DNA of 64,000 nt from Formicarius rufipectus (taxonomy: Eukaryota > Chordata > Aves > Passeriformes > Formicariidae), in the NCBI GenBank assembly GCA_013399695.1, contig VXAU01000928.1, forward strand, positions 108,815 to 172,814, in the 5' to 3' direction. Positions within the stretch are counted from its first letter, which is position 1. Each line of letters begins with the position of its first letter. Under the pieces are notes generated by a model that saw nothing but the letters and a program-made list of their open reading frames with translations, made no database searches and was not told where the DNA came from. A program made the translations under genes and the position numbers. Shown here in pieces: positions 1 to 11,200 of this stretch.

Positions 1-188
1 GGTGGGGGGGTGGGCAGCGTGAGGAGTGGTGGGGGGGGGGGGGCTGAACAGCTTCTGGGTCCCTTCTTTAGCCTCTTTTGCTGATTTTACCCTTTTCTGT
101 AACTTTTTAACCAGCATGTTGCAACACCACCCGTCAAAGCATCTTCTCAAGTGGAGACTTGCATGATTTAGTCACCCAGTCCCTGCCC

Positions 189-300
189 TGGTCACCCACC
201 TGAGTCACTCTTGAAGAGTCTGGTCACCCACCTGAGTCACTCTTGCTGAGCGTGGTCACCCACCTGAGTCACTCTCCACGAGGCTGGTCACTCTTTGTGT
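189..300. repeat. 32-bp tandem repeat, about 3.3 copies
   Basis: Copies begin at 189, 221, 253 and 285 with the shared core tggtcacccacctgagtcac. The period is exactly 32 bp, and the last copy decays after 10 bp. This is a non-coding minisatellite. Confidence 0.85.
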
Positions 301-1192
301 CCCCTGTGTGTGTGCTGCAGGAATCATGACTCATGGGGGTGGCATCTGTGGCACCAACACACAGCAGTCTGGGGTCTGCAAGACCATCTGCATCACACTT
401 TTGTCTCTGGGTAATCGTTTTAAGGCATTTTAGAGATATTAGTGAGCCAAGCCAAATCTGCAGTCCCTTGGGAGGCAGAGAAAAGATTTATTTCTCTCCT
501 TCCTCCTCCCCTTGTGAAAGGAAACTGGAGCACAGACCGGAGGCAGAAGCTGGAGCAAGCCTGTGGCAGAGCCAGTAATGCAATCTGCTGAGTTAGATAC
601 CCTGTGTTTTATGTAATTTTCTGTACAAGTATGAAATGAATAGAAGGGATGTAAAATACACTGGTTTGATCTGGAAACATTTTGCTGAGGGCTAATGATT
701 ATATAAACCCAAGTGTCATAGGGAATCAATCTTTCGAGAGCTACATTATAGGGACTTGAAAGATGGGACTCTGAATTAATCTGAGTGTGAAATTTATTGT
801 TTTGGGGTTTTTTTTTTTTCTATTCCTAGTTCTGATTTTGTTTTTGTGAGTTCATTTCTGGGAAATGAGAGATTTGCTGCATCAGCCTTGGGCTGTGTTG
901 TAACATACTGTGAGAGAAATGCTACTTGAAGAGCTTTGGTTTGATGTCAGAGCCGTGACATCACATCTCCCATCAAACTTCTCTAACTCACCTCTTGTTA
1001 CTGTTTGCAGAGTTCAGGAAGGCCCTGCCTGTTGGCAGCACTTTGCCTATGTTATCTTCTACATGTGATTCCTGTCAGACCATGCCATCTATTGCAGCTG
1101 TCTGTGAAGTTAGAGAAAGGATTTATTTGTCTATAAACCATTCATAAACTGACCCAACATAGTGTAAGAGTCAAGCTACAACAGAAGATTGA

Positions 1193-1245
1193 TGTATATA
1201 CATATATATGTATGTCTTACATGTGTGTTTATATATGTGTGTTGC
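1193..1245. repeat. Alternating purine-pyrimidine AT/GT-rich low-complexity patch
   Basis: Runs of ta, ca and tg alternate over about 50 bases, including atatatat and tgtgtg blocks. It is a degenerate microsatellite with no gene evidence. Confidence 0.7.
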
Positions 1246-2677
1246 AGCAGGGTTGGCTTATTGGTAAAAGAAAGGTGCCAAGCCTCATGGCAAAAGTCCA
1301 GGGAGAGGATCCAGCAACCCTGACTTCTCTCTAATATTGAATGACCAGAAACCTCAGGAGAGGTGCTTTTAAAATTTCCTTCCTTTGTTTCTCCAGATGT
1401 AAGAGGGGGGATCTGAATTTCTTGGGCTGTTTGGAAGTTGTCAAGGTACTCACAAAATCCCACCCAGCATGTGTAGCATCACTTGCTGCCCTCACTGCCA
1501 GTAATTTCCCATCTCAGCCCCACGAGAGGCTCAGTGGAGTTGGGAGCACCTTGTTGTTGAGGATGGGGTAGGGATATCCCTCTCTGAAGGTGTGCAGCTT
1601 CCTTCCCCTTCTTCTGTGCGACCTTCAGGTTTAATACACAGTGGGTATACTCTGTAGGTACATGAAGCACACCCTACTTGTCCCTGTCACTGAGCCTTTA
1701 GTGCACTCAACTGCACCCATCTGTGTTCTGGATGGTGGCAGCTATTCAGCAGCCTTGTGGACAGTAGGTTTGGATGAGCCAAACCCAGGTGGTCCTGTGC
1801 TAACGTGGGGGAAACACACCCTTTGCACTCAGCTTGGGCCAGAAAGCATCCACGAGCATCCTGCTGCCTGGTGACAGCAGTCTGGAAAGCTTTAAGGGCT
1901 GTGAGCAGTTAATGCTGTGTTGGGTTTCCAAGGGCTCCTTGAAAGATGAGACCTGCAGCCTCCCCCCTTTCCTCCCCAGGAACAGGAGGTGACCATCTGG
2001 TAGCAGTTTAGGACAAGTCCGCGTTCTCAAACGGTGCCATTGTACTGTGGGAAATAACGGGGCGCCCGCCTGCCCCGCTCCCAGAAGGCTCTTATGTGTC
2101 AAAAAAAAAAAACCCAGGAAAGCTTTCTGTGCTTAAGCAAGCAAGCAAATGTAACCCCTGGGTTACAGGGACCACGTGAGGGGCAGAGGATGTTTAATGG
2201 GAAGCAGTTGGGCGCTGTGGCTGCGACGGAGCCGGAGGCTCCAGTTGGGAAGCAGATCCCAGAGGAGTCAGCATCTCTTGTTGTTTATGTTGGTCTCCTC
2301 CTGAGCTCTGTGCATAGAGGTTTCCTTGTATAAAGCATGCCCTGGACTGGTCCTGGGATATTCTGTTTAAAAAGGGAAAAAAGAAGGAGCAGATGTTCCA
2401 GATGTTTCCTCATTGACCCCCACCTAGGGTGCCCAGAGCCAGGCTGCAGAGCAGGATGAGCCATGGTGGCAGCATGCTATGCACTGCAGTGTCTCCCACC
2501 ACAAGATGTGGAGCTCTTGGGCAGAAGCCAGAGCCCTTCACAGCATCTGGGCACCCTTGGCTCGGGCCAGACCCCCAGAGAGGGACTCACCTTCTGGGAG
2601 AGCAGCGTGGAGATGGGAGTCCCTGACCGTACCACTCGCTTGTGACTTCTCTGGAAGAATCTCGATTGTTGCCTGAG

Positions 2678-2773
2678 CTGCTGGGAGTTGAACCAGACCT
2701 CTGCTGGGAGTTGAACCAGACCTCTGCTGGGAGTTGAACCAGACCTCTGCTGGGATTTGAACCAGACCTCTGC
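2678..2773. repeat. 23-bp minisatellite, about 4 copies
   Basis: The core ctgggagttgaaccagacct starts at 2681, 2704, 2727 and 2750, a strict 23-bp period with one G-to-T change in the last copy. Because 23 is not a multiple of 3, the array opens overlapping repetitive antisense reading frames. The longest is 2477-3334 and is not a gene. Confidence 0.92.
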
Positions 2774-5700
2774 CCTCTCCTTCCCATTTACAGGATCCCC
2801 AAAGAGCACTTGTAACTGATGGCGTGTGACCTGCTGGTGCGTGGCCATGGGGTGACTGGGAGGACACAGTGACCACACAGTGCAGCCATCCCCAGCACTG
2901 CTGCAGAGAAGAGAAAAAGAAGGAAATGTTTGGCTCCTTCTCAGGCCCTGTGCCTGCTGGGGGAGAGTTTGAGCCAAGGGGTGAAGACACACACTTCTTG
3001 CCTCAAAGAGCCTGTCTGGGACGGACCACGTTTGGGTCTGAGGGGTTTCAGGAGTGGCTGCTGTTGTGCCCAGCCAGCAGAGCCAACTCAGTGCCATCTC
3101 AGAAAGCCCTCCTCCCTCCAACAGGGTCAACAGTGGTATTTTTAGAGTTGGTCCTGCAGAGTGGGCCATGGCTGCACCACGCCGAGCAAAACACCATGGT
3201 CTCGAGAGGTTTGCAAAGGTCTGACCCCCAAAGGGACACCACAGTGAGCAGTTCCCAGCCCAGACATGATGGTGGTGGGCAGAGGCTGGCAGTGGCAGAG
3301 GTTGCACCTGGTAGGAAGCCCTTGGAAATCTCATTGTAGGGAATTGGGCTTTCCCTGCTGTGGGAGGGGAGTTGCCACCCTAAACAATGAGCCAGACACC
3401 TGAGTTGATTTGGAATTGGTTCAAAGGAAGCATGTCCTGATGGTAGCACTATTCTGTGCTCAGGCCCCCTGGACATGTATCTCCAGAGGAAGGGAAAGCA
3501 GGGTCATGCTTGTCACCTCCTCCACTTTCCCTGCCAGCTGCCTCTGGCACCAACCAGCAGATCAGATGTTGCTGGTGGGACTGGAGAAGACCCACTGGCA
3601 CCAAAAATCCCCTGGAAAATGATAGTGGGAATATCCCTGCAGCATGGCCAGCCCTGACCCTGCTGGGACAGGGACACTTTGGCCCAGGATGCCAGGGGTA
3701 TAGGGACCCATGGGGACCTGGAGCAGAGCCATGACTGTTGGTGTGGGACCCTGGCACTGTGCAGGTGGGAACAGGGTGAGGGACCTGCAGCCTTTCCTTG
3801 CCTTGGCTCCTGGTGTAAGGAATACAGACACTTCCCTGCAGGAAGTCGAGAGGAGGGTCATCTGGAGCAGAGGCTGTTTACTTTCCTTTCCTGGCTCTGG
3901 GCAGGATGGGCTATTTTTAAGTGTTTTCTCTTTTTTTGAGGCTCATTTTGCTTCCTGTGGTCCTTCTCTCTTCTCTTGCAAGGAGGAGAGAGGTGATGGA
4001 GAGAAGGGGAATTACAGCCATGCTCAGTCCCCCTGAGGGCCACTATTGCTGGTGGTGACATTCCTAAGGATCATGTTTATGGCTGTAGGTATCTGTCTCA
4101 GAGGTGGAAACACAAACTGTTGCTCACAGTTTTTCTCCTTTCTGCCTGGGATGTTTGACCTTCTCCAGACCACATTGAACTCAGGGCAAAGAACAAATGT
4201 GATGGCAGGACAAGCTGGGTACCAAAATCTCTGTGCAGCCAGAGGCATGAGGTGGACACCCCATCCTGCAGAGAGCCATGGGTGAGAAAGCTTTTGGGTT
4301 GTCCCCGGGCAAGTCAGTGACACTTCTGGGGATGGAATGCCACTGAGACCTGGAGAATCCTTGTGATTTTGCTGTCAGAAACTGAGCTGAGCCATTTCAA
4401 ACCCTCTTTTGTGGTGACAGTTCCTTGCCCAACCCCTCAGTACCCCCTTATTTCCCTCTGGGACTGCAGTGCCAACATGGGAGGTGTTATCTGGATGGCT
4501 CAGGTGTCCTGCAGCTCTAATCGTGGTTTTGCAGCTCTCCCTTAGGCTTTTTGAGCCCCTTTGTGTCTAGGCTTTGACCTTGTTCTCTTTTCTGCAACAG
4601 GGCCCAGAAAGACCTGGAAAAAAGCCATTTTGGGGTGTTGTATTCAGTCCAGCCCTTCGATAAGGGAAATGGCTGGCTGTGCTCCAGAAAGACCATGCTG
4701 TGACATTGGGCAGTTTTACCTTGGGGCACTTTTAGGGGTTGGAAGTCCAAAGAAAGGGCCATGTGGGTCAGCATTGCCACTGAGTGACCACCATCTCTTT
4801 AGGAAGTGGCAGTGGGGCTCAGAGGAGCAGAGATGATGGATGTGGTTCATGCAATGAACCCTGGAGGTCAGCAGTGCTGTTTGTATCCAAAGATCATTAG
4901 TGGGTCAAAAAAAAATCCCCAAACCACTTCATACTGAAGGATCTCCAGGGCAATGTCCATTAAGGAAAAATACTTGCCAGAGTTTCCATTGCTGTCGAGT
5001 TCCTTGAGAGCATTTATTCTCAAACTGTTCCTCAAGACACATCTCTCATGAGGTTATTGGGCTGATTGTTGGAGGCAGTAGATGGAGACTGAGCTGGCTG
5101 GAGGAGTGACAAGCAGGTTTGAAGAGCCTGAGAGAGACAGAGCTGCGATGCCACCCCTGAGGGAGCTGGCAGTGCCTGCCTGGGCTGTGTCCTCTGCTGC
5201 TCTTGCCCACCCAGCTTTGCTCAAGGCCAGGGAAAGGCTCCCCATTGGGTCATCCCTTCCACTCTCTTTGTTTTCCTGTAAAATACAAACTGGGCTTGGC
5301 CAGTGCATTGTTGTAAACTTGGGATTTTTTGGGGGAAAGAAAGCAAAAACGTTTCTGGATTAAGTGTGTGATGGAGAAGGAAAACTGTAACGACGCCTGT
5401 GCTGGAGAGTCTGAGCTCCAGCTCAGAGTTGGAGAGCTGAGAGTTTGAACACATTGAAAAAGCTCTCAGGTGTGGGACTGTTTTTGAGTTAATGATTCTG
5501 GGGAATTCTGCTGAGAACTGAGACTTGGGCACAGACTTGCAGAGCATGAGCTGTGCCAAGCACGAACTGCAGGGCAGGGACTGCTGCAGAGAGCAGCTCA
5601 CCTCTGTGAGGTGGTGATGACATGGCTGGGAGGTCTCCATGGAAGTCAGAAAACTGCAGATAAATTGGAGAAAAAGCATCTTTAGTTTGCTTTACTGCCT

Positions 5701-7556
5701 CCCTTCCTCCTTCTACCAATTTCTAAATATTTCTGACCTGCAGGACAGACCATTTTATCACTAAGTGCCCTTCATGGGACCCTTCCTGGGTTTTACAGGG
5801 TGGGTTTTGTGTTTTGTGGTTGTGCTTCCCTCTCTCTGTGGCCACAAAGCAGCAGTGATGCTGTTCCCATCAGGTGAACATTGAGGCTGAATCTCTCTGT
5901 GCATCCCTCCATACCCATGCCAGCTGGGACCCCCTCCTTGGGAGTCCATCCCAGACACCCATCCCTTCCCAGCAGTTCTCATGTGAGGGTCTACACCGTA
6001 ACAGTGGCATGTGTGTGGTTTTGCCCCTGTCTGTTTGTCCCCGAGCACGGAGAGGCTTTTGCTGGGTCACTAATCCAGAACATTCTGGGGAGGCTCCTGA
6101 TCTGAGGCTCTGCAGTGCCTGTTCATTCACAGTGAGCAGTTTTTGGTTTCCCACAGAAAAGGGAAAGCAGCCCAAAGCCTGTGTCCTCATGCTTTAACCC
6201 CTGTGAGGCTCCCCATGGCGTGGCTTGTCCTCACCATCTCCTTTGGCACTCCCTGTGCTGCTGCCAGGGGACGTGACCGTGGCTGTCCCCAGTCCCTGCT
6301 GCCAGGACAGAGGTGGCTGCATCTGCCTGGTGTCAGCAGCTGTGTTCACAGTCCGTGGTGGAGCAGAGCTGCAGTGGCTGCCACGTGGAGGGTCCCTTGT
6401 CCCTCTGGCTGGACCCAGCTGCTGACAGATGGCTCCTCTCCAGAGAACGGATGTGTCCGAGGGATGGAGGGTCCCCACGTCCCCAGGCCCTGCCCTGCAG
6501 GGTCAGAACAGACATGAGTCCTGCATGGTGGCTCTACTCCAGCTCCACCACGGGGGTGGGTGGTCAACCCAGGATGAGGGAAGGCTGTGCTCTGGTCTTT
6601 CCTCTGTATTGTGGCATCCTGTGGGATCTCAAGCCCAGGTTTTTAGAGGCTGAATCCCACTGTTACTGTCCTGTGGATGTGAAGGGTGGGTGGACTCATT
6701 ACTGATGCTTGTGCTGGTTATTGGCACAAGCTGCCATCGTGCCAAGGCTGTCACTACACTGGCTCAGCCTCACCTCAGGGAGGCTCCTGTGGGACCCCAG
6801 GGCTGTGCCTCATCCTGCCCTGACCCTGTGCCTGTCTGGGTGCTGTGAGGCACGGGGTGGGTGTTTGCAGCCTGCGGCACTTGGATGGGATCCAGCAGCA
6901 GTTCTCTGTTCAGCCTGTTGTTTCCATCTAGCTGAGTCCTGTGTGGAGCAGGGGTCTGATGGGCCCAGTTGGCCCCTTCTTTGTGTCAGGGTCTCATGTC
7001 CATGTACTCAAATTACTTCAGTTCTTGGCTCCTGTGGTCTCTAGGTTTGTTTTTAAGGATATGAGCTTCTGTGGCTGCCACCTTTGGTTTTTTTACTGCG
7101 TTTATATGAATTTGGTGCTGTCCTGGGGTTATTGTCCTGTTCCAAATTTGGATTTTGCTGGCTGTGGTTATCTGTGTGGAAGGGAAGGGAAGGCATTGGG
7201 AGCTGGATTACTGGCTGCTCCCAAATCCAGTGCACTGCTCCACTCTGCCATACTATAATGGGACCCTCTGTTGCCTTCTGAGCATTTGTGGGGTGTGGGT
7301 GGGATGGAGGGCAGTGTGGGAATGGTTTCTACTCTGGGATTGAATTTCCTGGCTCTGGTACCAGTGTTGTTACGGGGTTTGTAACTTGTCTGAAGAGGCC
7401 AAGCGTGGCCCTCAGTACCCACCTGCTTAGATGGATTGTGAACCCTCAGATGAAGGAACAGAAGTGGAGTTATGAGCCTTGCACAGTGTCTGTAAACATC
7501 TCTGGAAGTGCTCAGGTGGATGGTAACTAAATTCTGAAACTTTTCATGTTTTTCAG

Positions 7557-8219
7557 CTCTGAAAAGGTCTTTTGAGGTCGAGGAGGTAGATCAGTCTTCA
7601 AATTCCTCCACCCCACAAAGACGGGCCCCGAACACCCTCCTCAGGTCCACCGTGTCCAGCTCCACACAGAAATTCCAGGAACTCGGCGCCAGGAATTCGG
7701 AGCCATCGGCCCGACATGCAGAACCCACAGTCCAAAGATCACCCAAGCCCCCTCTGAGGAGAGTGGAGCTCTCTGGACCCAAACTGCCCGAGCCAGTGTC
7801 CAGAAGAACAGAAATCTCCATTGACATCTCCTCCAAGCAGGTGGAGAACTCCACCTCAGGGTTGTCGAGGTTTGGCCTCAAACGAGCAGATGTGCTGGGC
7901 CACAAACCCCCCGAGCCCACCCCAAGGAGGACTGAGATCACCCTCGGCAAGCCCCAGGAGCCGGGTCTCCGGAGGGTGGAGGCACCACCATCCAAGATCC
8001 CAGAGATGCCCCAGCGAAGAGCTGAGCCAGCCCACGCCCCGGTGCCCGACACGGCCACGAAGCGCGTGGAAATCCAGGTAGCAAAGGCTGCCGAGGCCTC
8101 AGCCCCACTGGCAGCGCGGCAGGGGGAGAGCTCGGAGCCCCCCCTGCCCACCCAGCCTCCCCAGGCAGAGCCAAAGCCACAGCCCGTGCTGATGGAGAGC
8201 CCACCAAAGAGGGAAGAAG
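7557..8219 (+). CDS. SEPTIN9: Septin 9 exon: N-terminal microtubule-binding domain
   Basis: A 663-nt exon of 221 residues, entered with 2 nt of a split Ala codon and left with 1 nt of a Gly codon (phase 1 at both ends). The acceptor follows a T-rich tract ending tttcag at 7556, and the donor is gtgagt at 8220. The product begins ALKRSFEVEEV, the point where all long septin-9 isoforms converge. It is rich in Pro, Arg, Glu and Ser and is expected to be disordered. Eight K/R-R-x-(x)-E/D motifs are visible: KRSFE at 7562, RRVE at 7757, RRTE at 7802, KRAD at 7880, RRTE at 7925, RRVE at 7970, RRAE at 8015 and KRVE at 8060. In mammals these repeats bind and bundle microtubules. The Arg and Ser mutated in hereditary neuralgic amyotrophy (RRTE-ISIDISSK, codons 7802 and 7817) are conserved. 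The 319-aa antisense open frame over this exon is a shadow. Confidence 0.96.
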
Positions 8220-11200
8220 GTGAGTACAGCTCCAGGCAGCTGCTGGGGGGGTCACCCTGTCTGGTCTCTGCCTCAGGTCCCCAGGAAAAGATGCCAAGCA
8301 CTTTGCGCTGCTCTTGCAGCTCCGGTGGTGGTGGCGCCTTCCGAGGCTGGTCTTGGAGCTGTGCTCGGGTGTGTCTGCACGCATAGCTGTTATCCCTGGG
8401 TTTATCCTGGCTGAAAGGGCTGTCAGTTTGAATAAGAAAAACTATCAAGCCCGTAAGGGAGGAAAAAGGAAAATGCTCAAGGCCTGGGTGCTTGCAGAAG
8501 AAGGCAGTTGTGCCAGCTCGGAGCCCGTGTGCAGACCCAGCCGCCCGCACAGCGTCCTGGAAGGGCTCGGGGGCGCAGGAGAGGCGGTGGCTGGGGAAGG
8601 GTTGTTGGCTCCGCTCGTTGTTTTGTGTTGGTGCTTACGGTTGTGGGGCAGAAACCACCTCCTCACTAGCAGGAGTCAGGGTTTTATTGACCTTGGAGCC
8701 AAAGTCTAATAACATCATGGACCAGAGCCACTGTTAAACTGGAGCCCTGGCTTATATTAGCTCTATCTTGTTTCCAATTAATCCAGTATTAAAGCCATCT
8801 TCCCTCCCCCGCCAGCTGTCGTTTATTCTCCTGAATGTTTTGGAGATGGTTTTTTTCCACTTCTGACATGTTAATTATTTTTCCAATCCACGTCACCCAC
8901 GAGGGATACAGAGGTTGGTTGGAGGGCACCACCTCCCCTCCCTACCCTGTGCATCTCCCTGAGGGATGTGGGATGAGGTGGGGTGGCTGAGCCAGGACCT
9001 GGGAGGTCTGTGCCTGGCCCCAGAGCTGGACTGTGTGCCCCTGTGTCTCCCCACCATGGGATGGTCCCCTGTCCTGCTCCATGCCCTCTCCCTGGGTGCA
9101 GCCCTGCAGGCACAGGGCAGTACAGGGTCTGTGGAGAGGCTAAGTTTTAGAGAGTGTATGCTCTAAAATCAAATCAGGAGTCAGAAGTGGAGTTGACACT
9201 GAACCTGCAGGACTCAAGTGGATTTCTCTCACTGTGTGTGGCTTAGGCCTGGCTTTTCTGAGCTGGGTTTTAAAGAGTGGACCAACATTTCCAGCGGGTT
9301 ACAAGTTGGTCCATCTCCAGCTGAGCAGCTCTGAGCTCTAAGCCCCAGTCCAACTATAGGGTTTGTCTGAGCCTCCCCTTTGAGTCCCACACTGCCTTGT
9401 GCATGGTGCCCAGGAGGCCCATCTTCTCCCATGGGTGGCTGTCAGCCTCGACCTGCTGGGTCTGGGCTGCTCTGGGCTTCCCACACTATGAGCTGCAGGT
9501 GGTTGGGCACTTTAAGAGCAGGAGACCATCTAAGCTGCTGAATGCTCCAGCTGCCCAGGGCAGGGGGAGAGGGAGAACAGCTGCTGGGATGAGTGTTACC
9601 CATGAGCCCAGCTGTCTGGAGTCTGCCTTGCAGCATGAGCCAGACTTAGTCCTGCTACAAAAGGGGCTTTCAGTCCAAATGCCACCAAGAGTCACAGAAT
9701 CACAGAATGGTTTGGCTTGGCAGGGACCTTAAAGATCATCTAGTTCCTGCTCTGTTGCCATGAAGAGCCAGGAGACAAAGTTGTAGGGGTTGTGAGGGCT
9801 CTGTCTCCCTTTCCCTCTGTGTCAGCACAAACATACAGTCCAGAGTCACTGCCAGAACAATTATCCCCTTCCTGATCATCTCTGCCTCCTCCATTGTCAT
9901 GACTTGAGGTTTCTCTGGTGTACTCTCACACAGAACCTCATTTTGGGGTGCTCTTCCCGTTGTGGTCCACAAAACCTACCCTGAGGTGATGCTGTGTGGG
10001 TGGATGGCATCTCTCCTTGTTGCTGGTGTAAGCACACAGAGAGATTTGGGCAGGCTGCACAGGGACCCTCAGGATGTCCCAAGCATGTTTCCAATGCTCA
10101 CCAGTTCCACTGCAGCTCTGCCCCCACCACAACCCCCTTAGTGAAAACACTGGCTCTCTAATGTCTGCAGCAGAGATGACACGTGGCAAATCCTGCTCCC
10201 AAGGTTTGGGTCATCCAAGGGTTGCTCCTGTGGCACTGGACATCCCTCAGTGCTGTTGCTTGGTGGCTCTCCAATGCAAACAGCTGAGCAGGGGGTGCAG
10301 GCAGCTGCCTCCAGCTGCCCTCACTGCTGTGCTGGGACGTGCCTTCCCCAGCTGTCAGGCTCAGCTGCCTTGCCCTTAACCCCTTGTGCTGCTGCTGAAG
10401 GTATGCAGGAGAGCGTGTTGTGCAGGAGGAGGCTGGGCAGAGAAGAAGAGCAGTCACAGAGAACTTGGCAATCCAGAACAGACCACAAAGGAAAGGAGTA
10501 ATTATAGCCCTGAACTTCATTAGGGTGCTGCAGCTGCTGGTGTGGTCTGAGCCCGCTCTGGAGCTGTGGTTCCCAAGGTGGGAGGAGGGCAGGAGGTGTC
10601 TACATGGGGCAAGAAATACTCTTCCCCATCCCTGTTCTCCCTCTCTGAGTCACTGTGCTCTCCTACACTCCCAGGGGAGCACTGGCTTCCCCTCTGCTGG
10701 TGTAACACTGAGTTGGGCCCTTGGTGACAGGGAGGTGGGACGTGGGTACCTGTCACAGTGTGATGGGCCACTGCAGCAGCATCCTGGCATGTCTCCAGGG
10801 TGGCTGGTGCTCCCCAGCTGGGACAAGGAAATGCAATGGGATGGCTGGGAGATGTGGATTGCTGTAGTTGGAGTTAGCCAGAAAAATCTGAGCTGAGCTG
10901 GACTGTGCAGTGAGTGAGGCAAGGGCAGAATATGCAGAAGGAGGCACAGGCAATTAAAGACAGACATAAAACCAAGGTGAGGGGAAGGGCTGTCTCTGAA
11001 CCCACAGCCTTGGGCACTGTGAGAGCTGCCTTTGCTGTGTAGGACTTACCAAATCTGAATATCCAAATATGACTGCCCGTGGATGGTGGTTACCTCTCCT
11101 GAGCCCCTGCCGTGGGCAGTGCTTCCCTCCCTGTCCCGGGGCACTGGCCCAGCATGGAGCTGGCAGACAAGGATGTTCTTCTCCTGTACTGGCAGGGCAG

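Larger units (their letters stand above)
1..7556 (+). other. SEPTIN9: Intron or 5' region upstream of the first recognised exon
   Basis: I could not recognise any isoform-specific first exon of septin 9 here (the MKKSY-, MSDPAV- or MERDR-type starts known from mammals). No other gene could be supported; the open frames are short and mutually overlapping. The segment starts with a long G-run and contains the two minisatellites listed separately and an AT/GT-rich patch at 1193-1245. The last 25 bases form the pyrimidine-rich acceptor of the next exon. Confidence 0.6.

Noticed and set aside
189..300. Regular 32-bp repeat considered as CRISPR-like
   Set aside because: There are no unique spacers of constant length; it is a head-to-tail minisatellite in a vertebrate intron.
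2477..3334. 285-codon antisense open frame with repeating peptide
   Set aside because: Created by the 23-bp minisatellite. All three frames show the same repeat, and there is no gene structure.
5082..5363. METEL...ERDRA frame considered as the MERDR-type first exon of septin 9
   Set aside because: The resemblance is a few residues only, and there is no donor in phase with the 7557 acceptor.
7591..8550. 319-codon antisense open frame
   Set aside because: Complement of the conserved septin 9 N-terminal exon, so a shadow frame.
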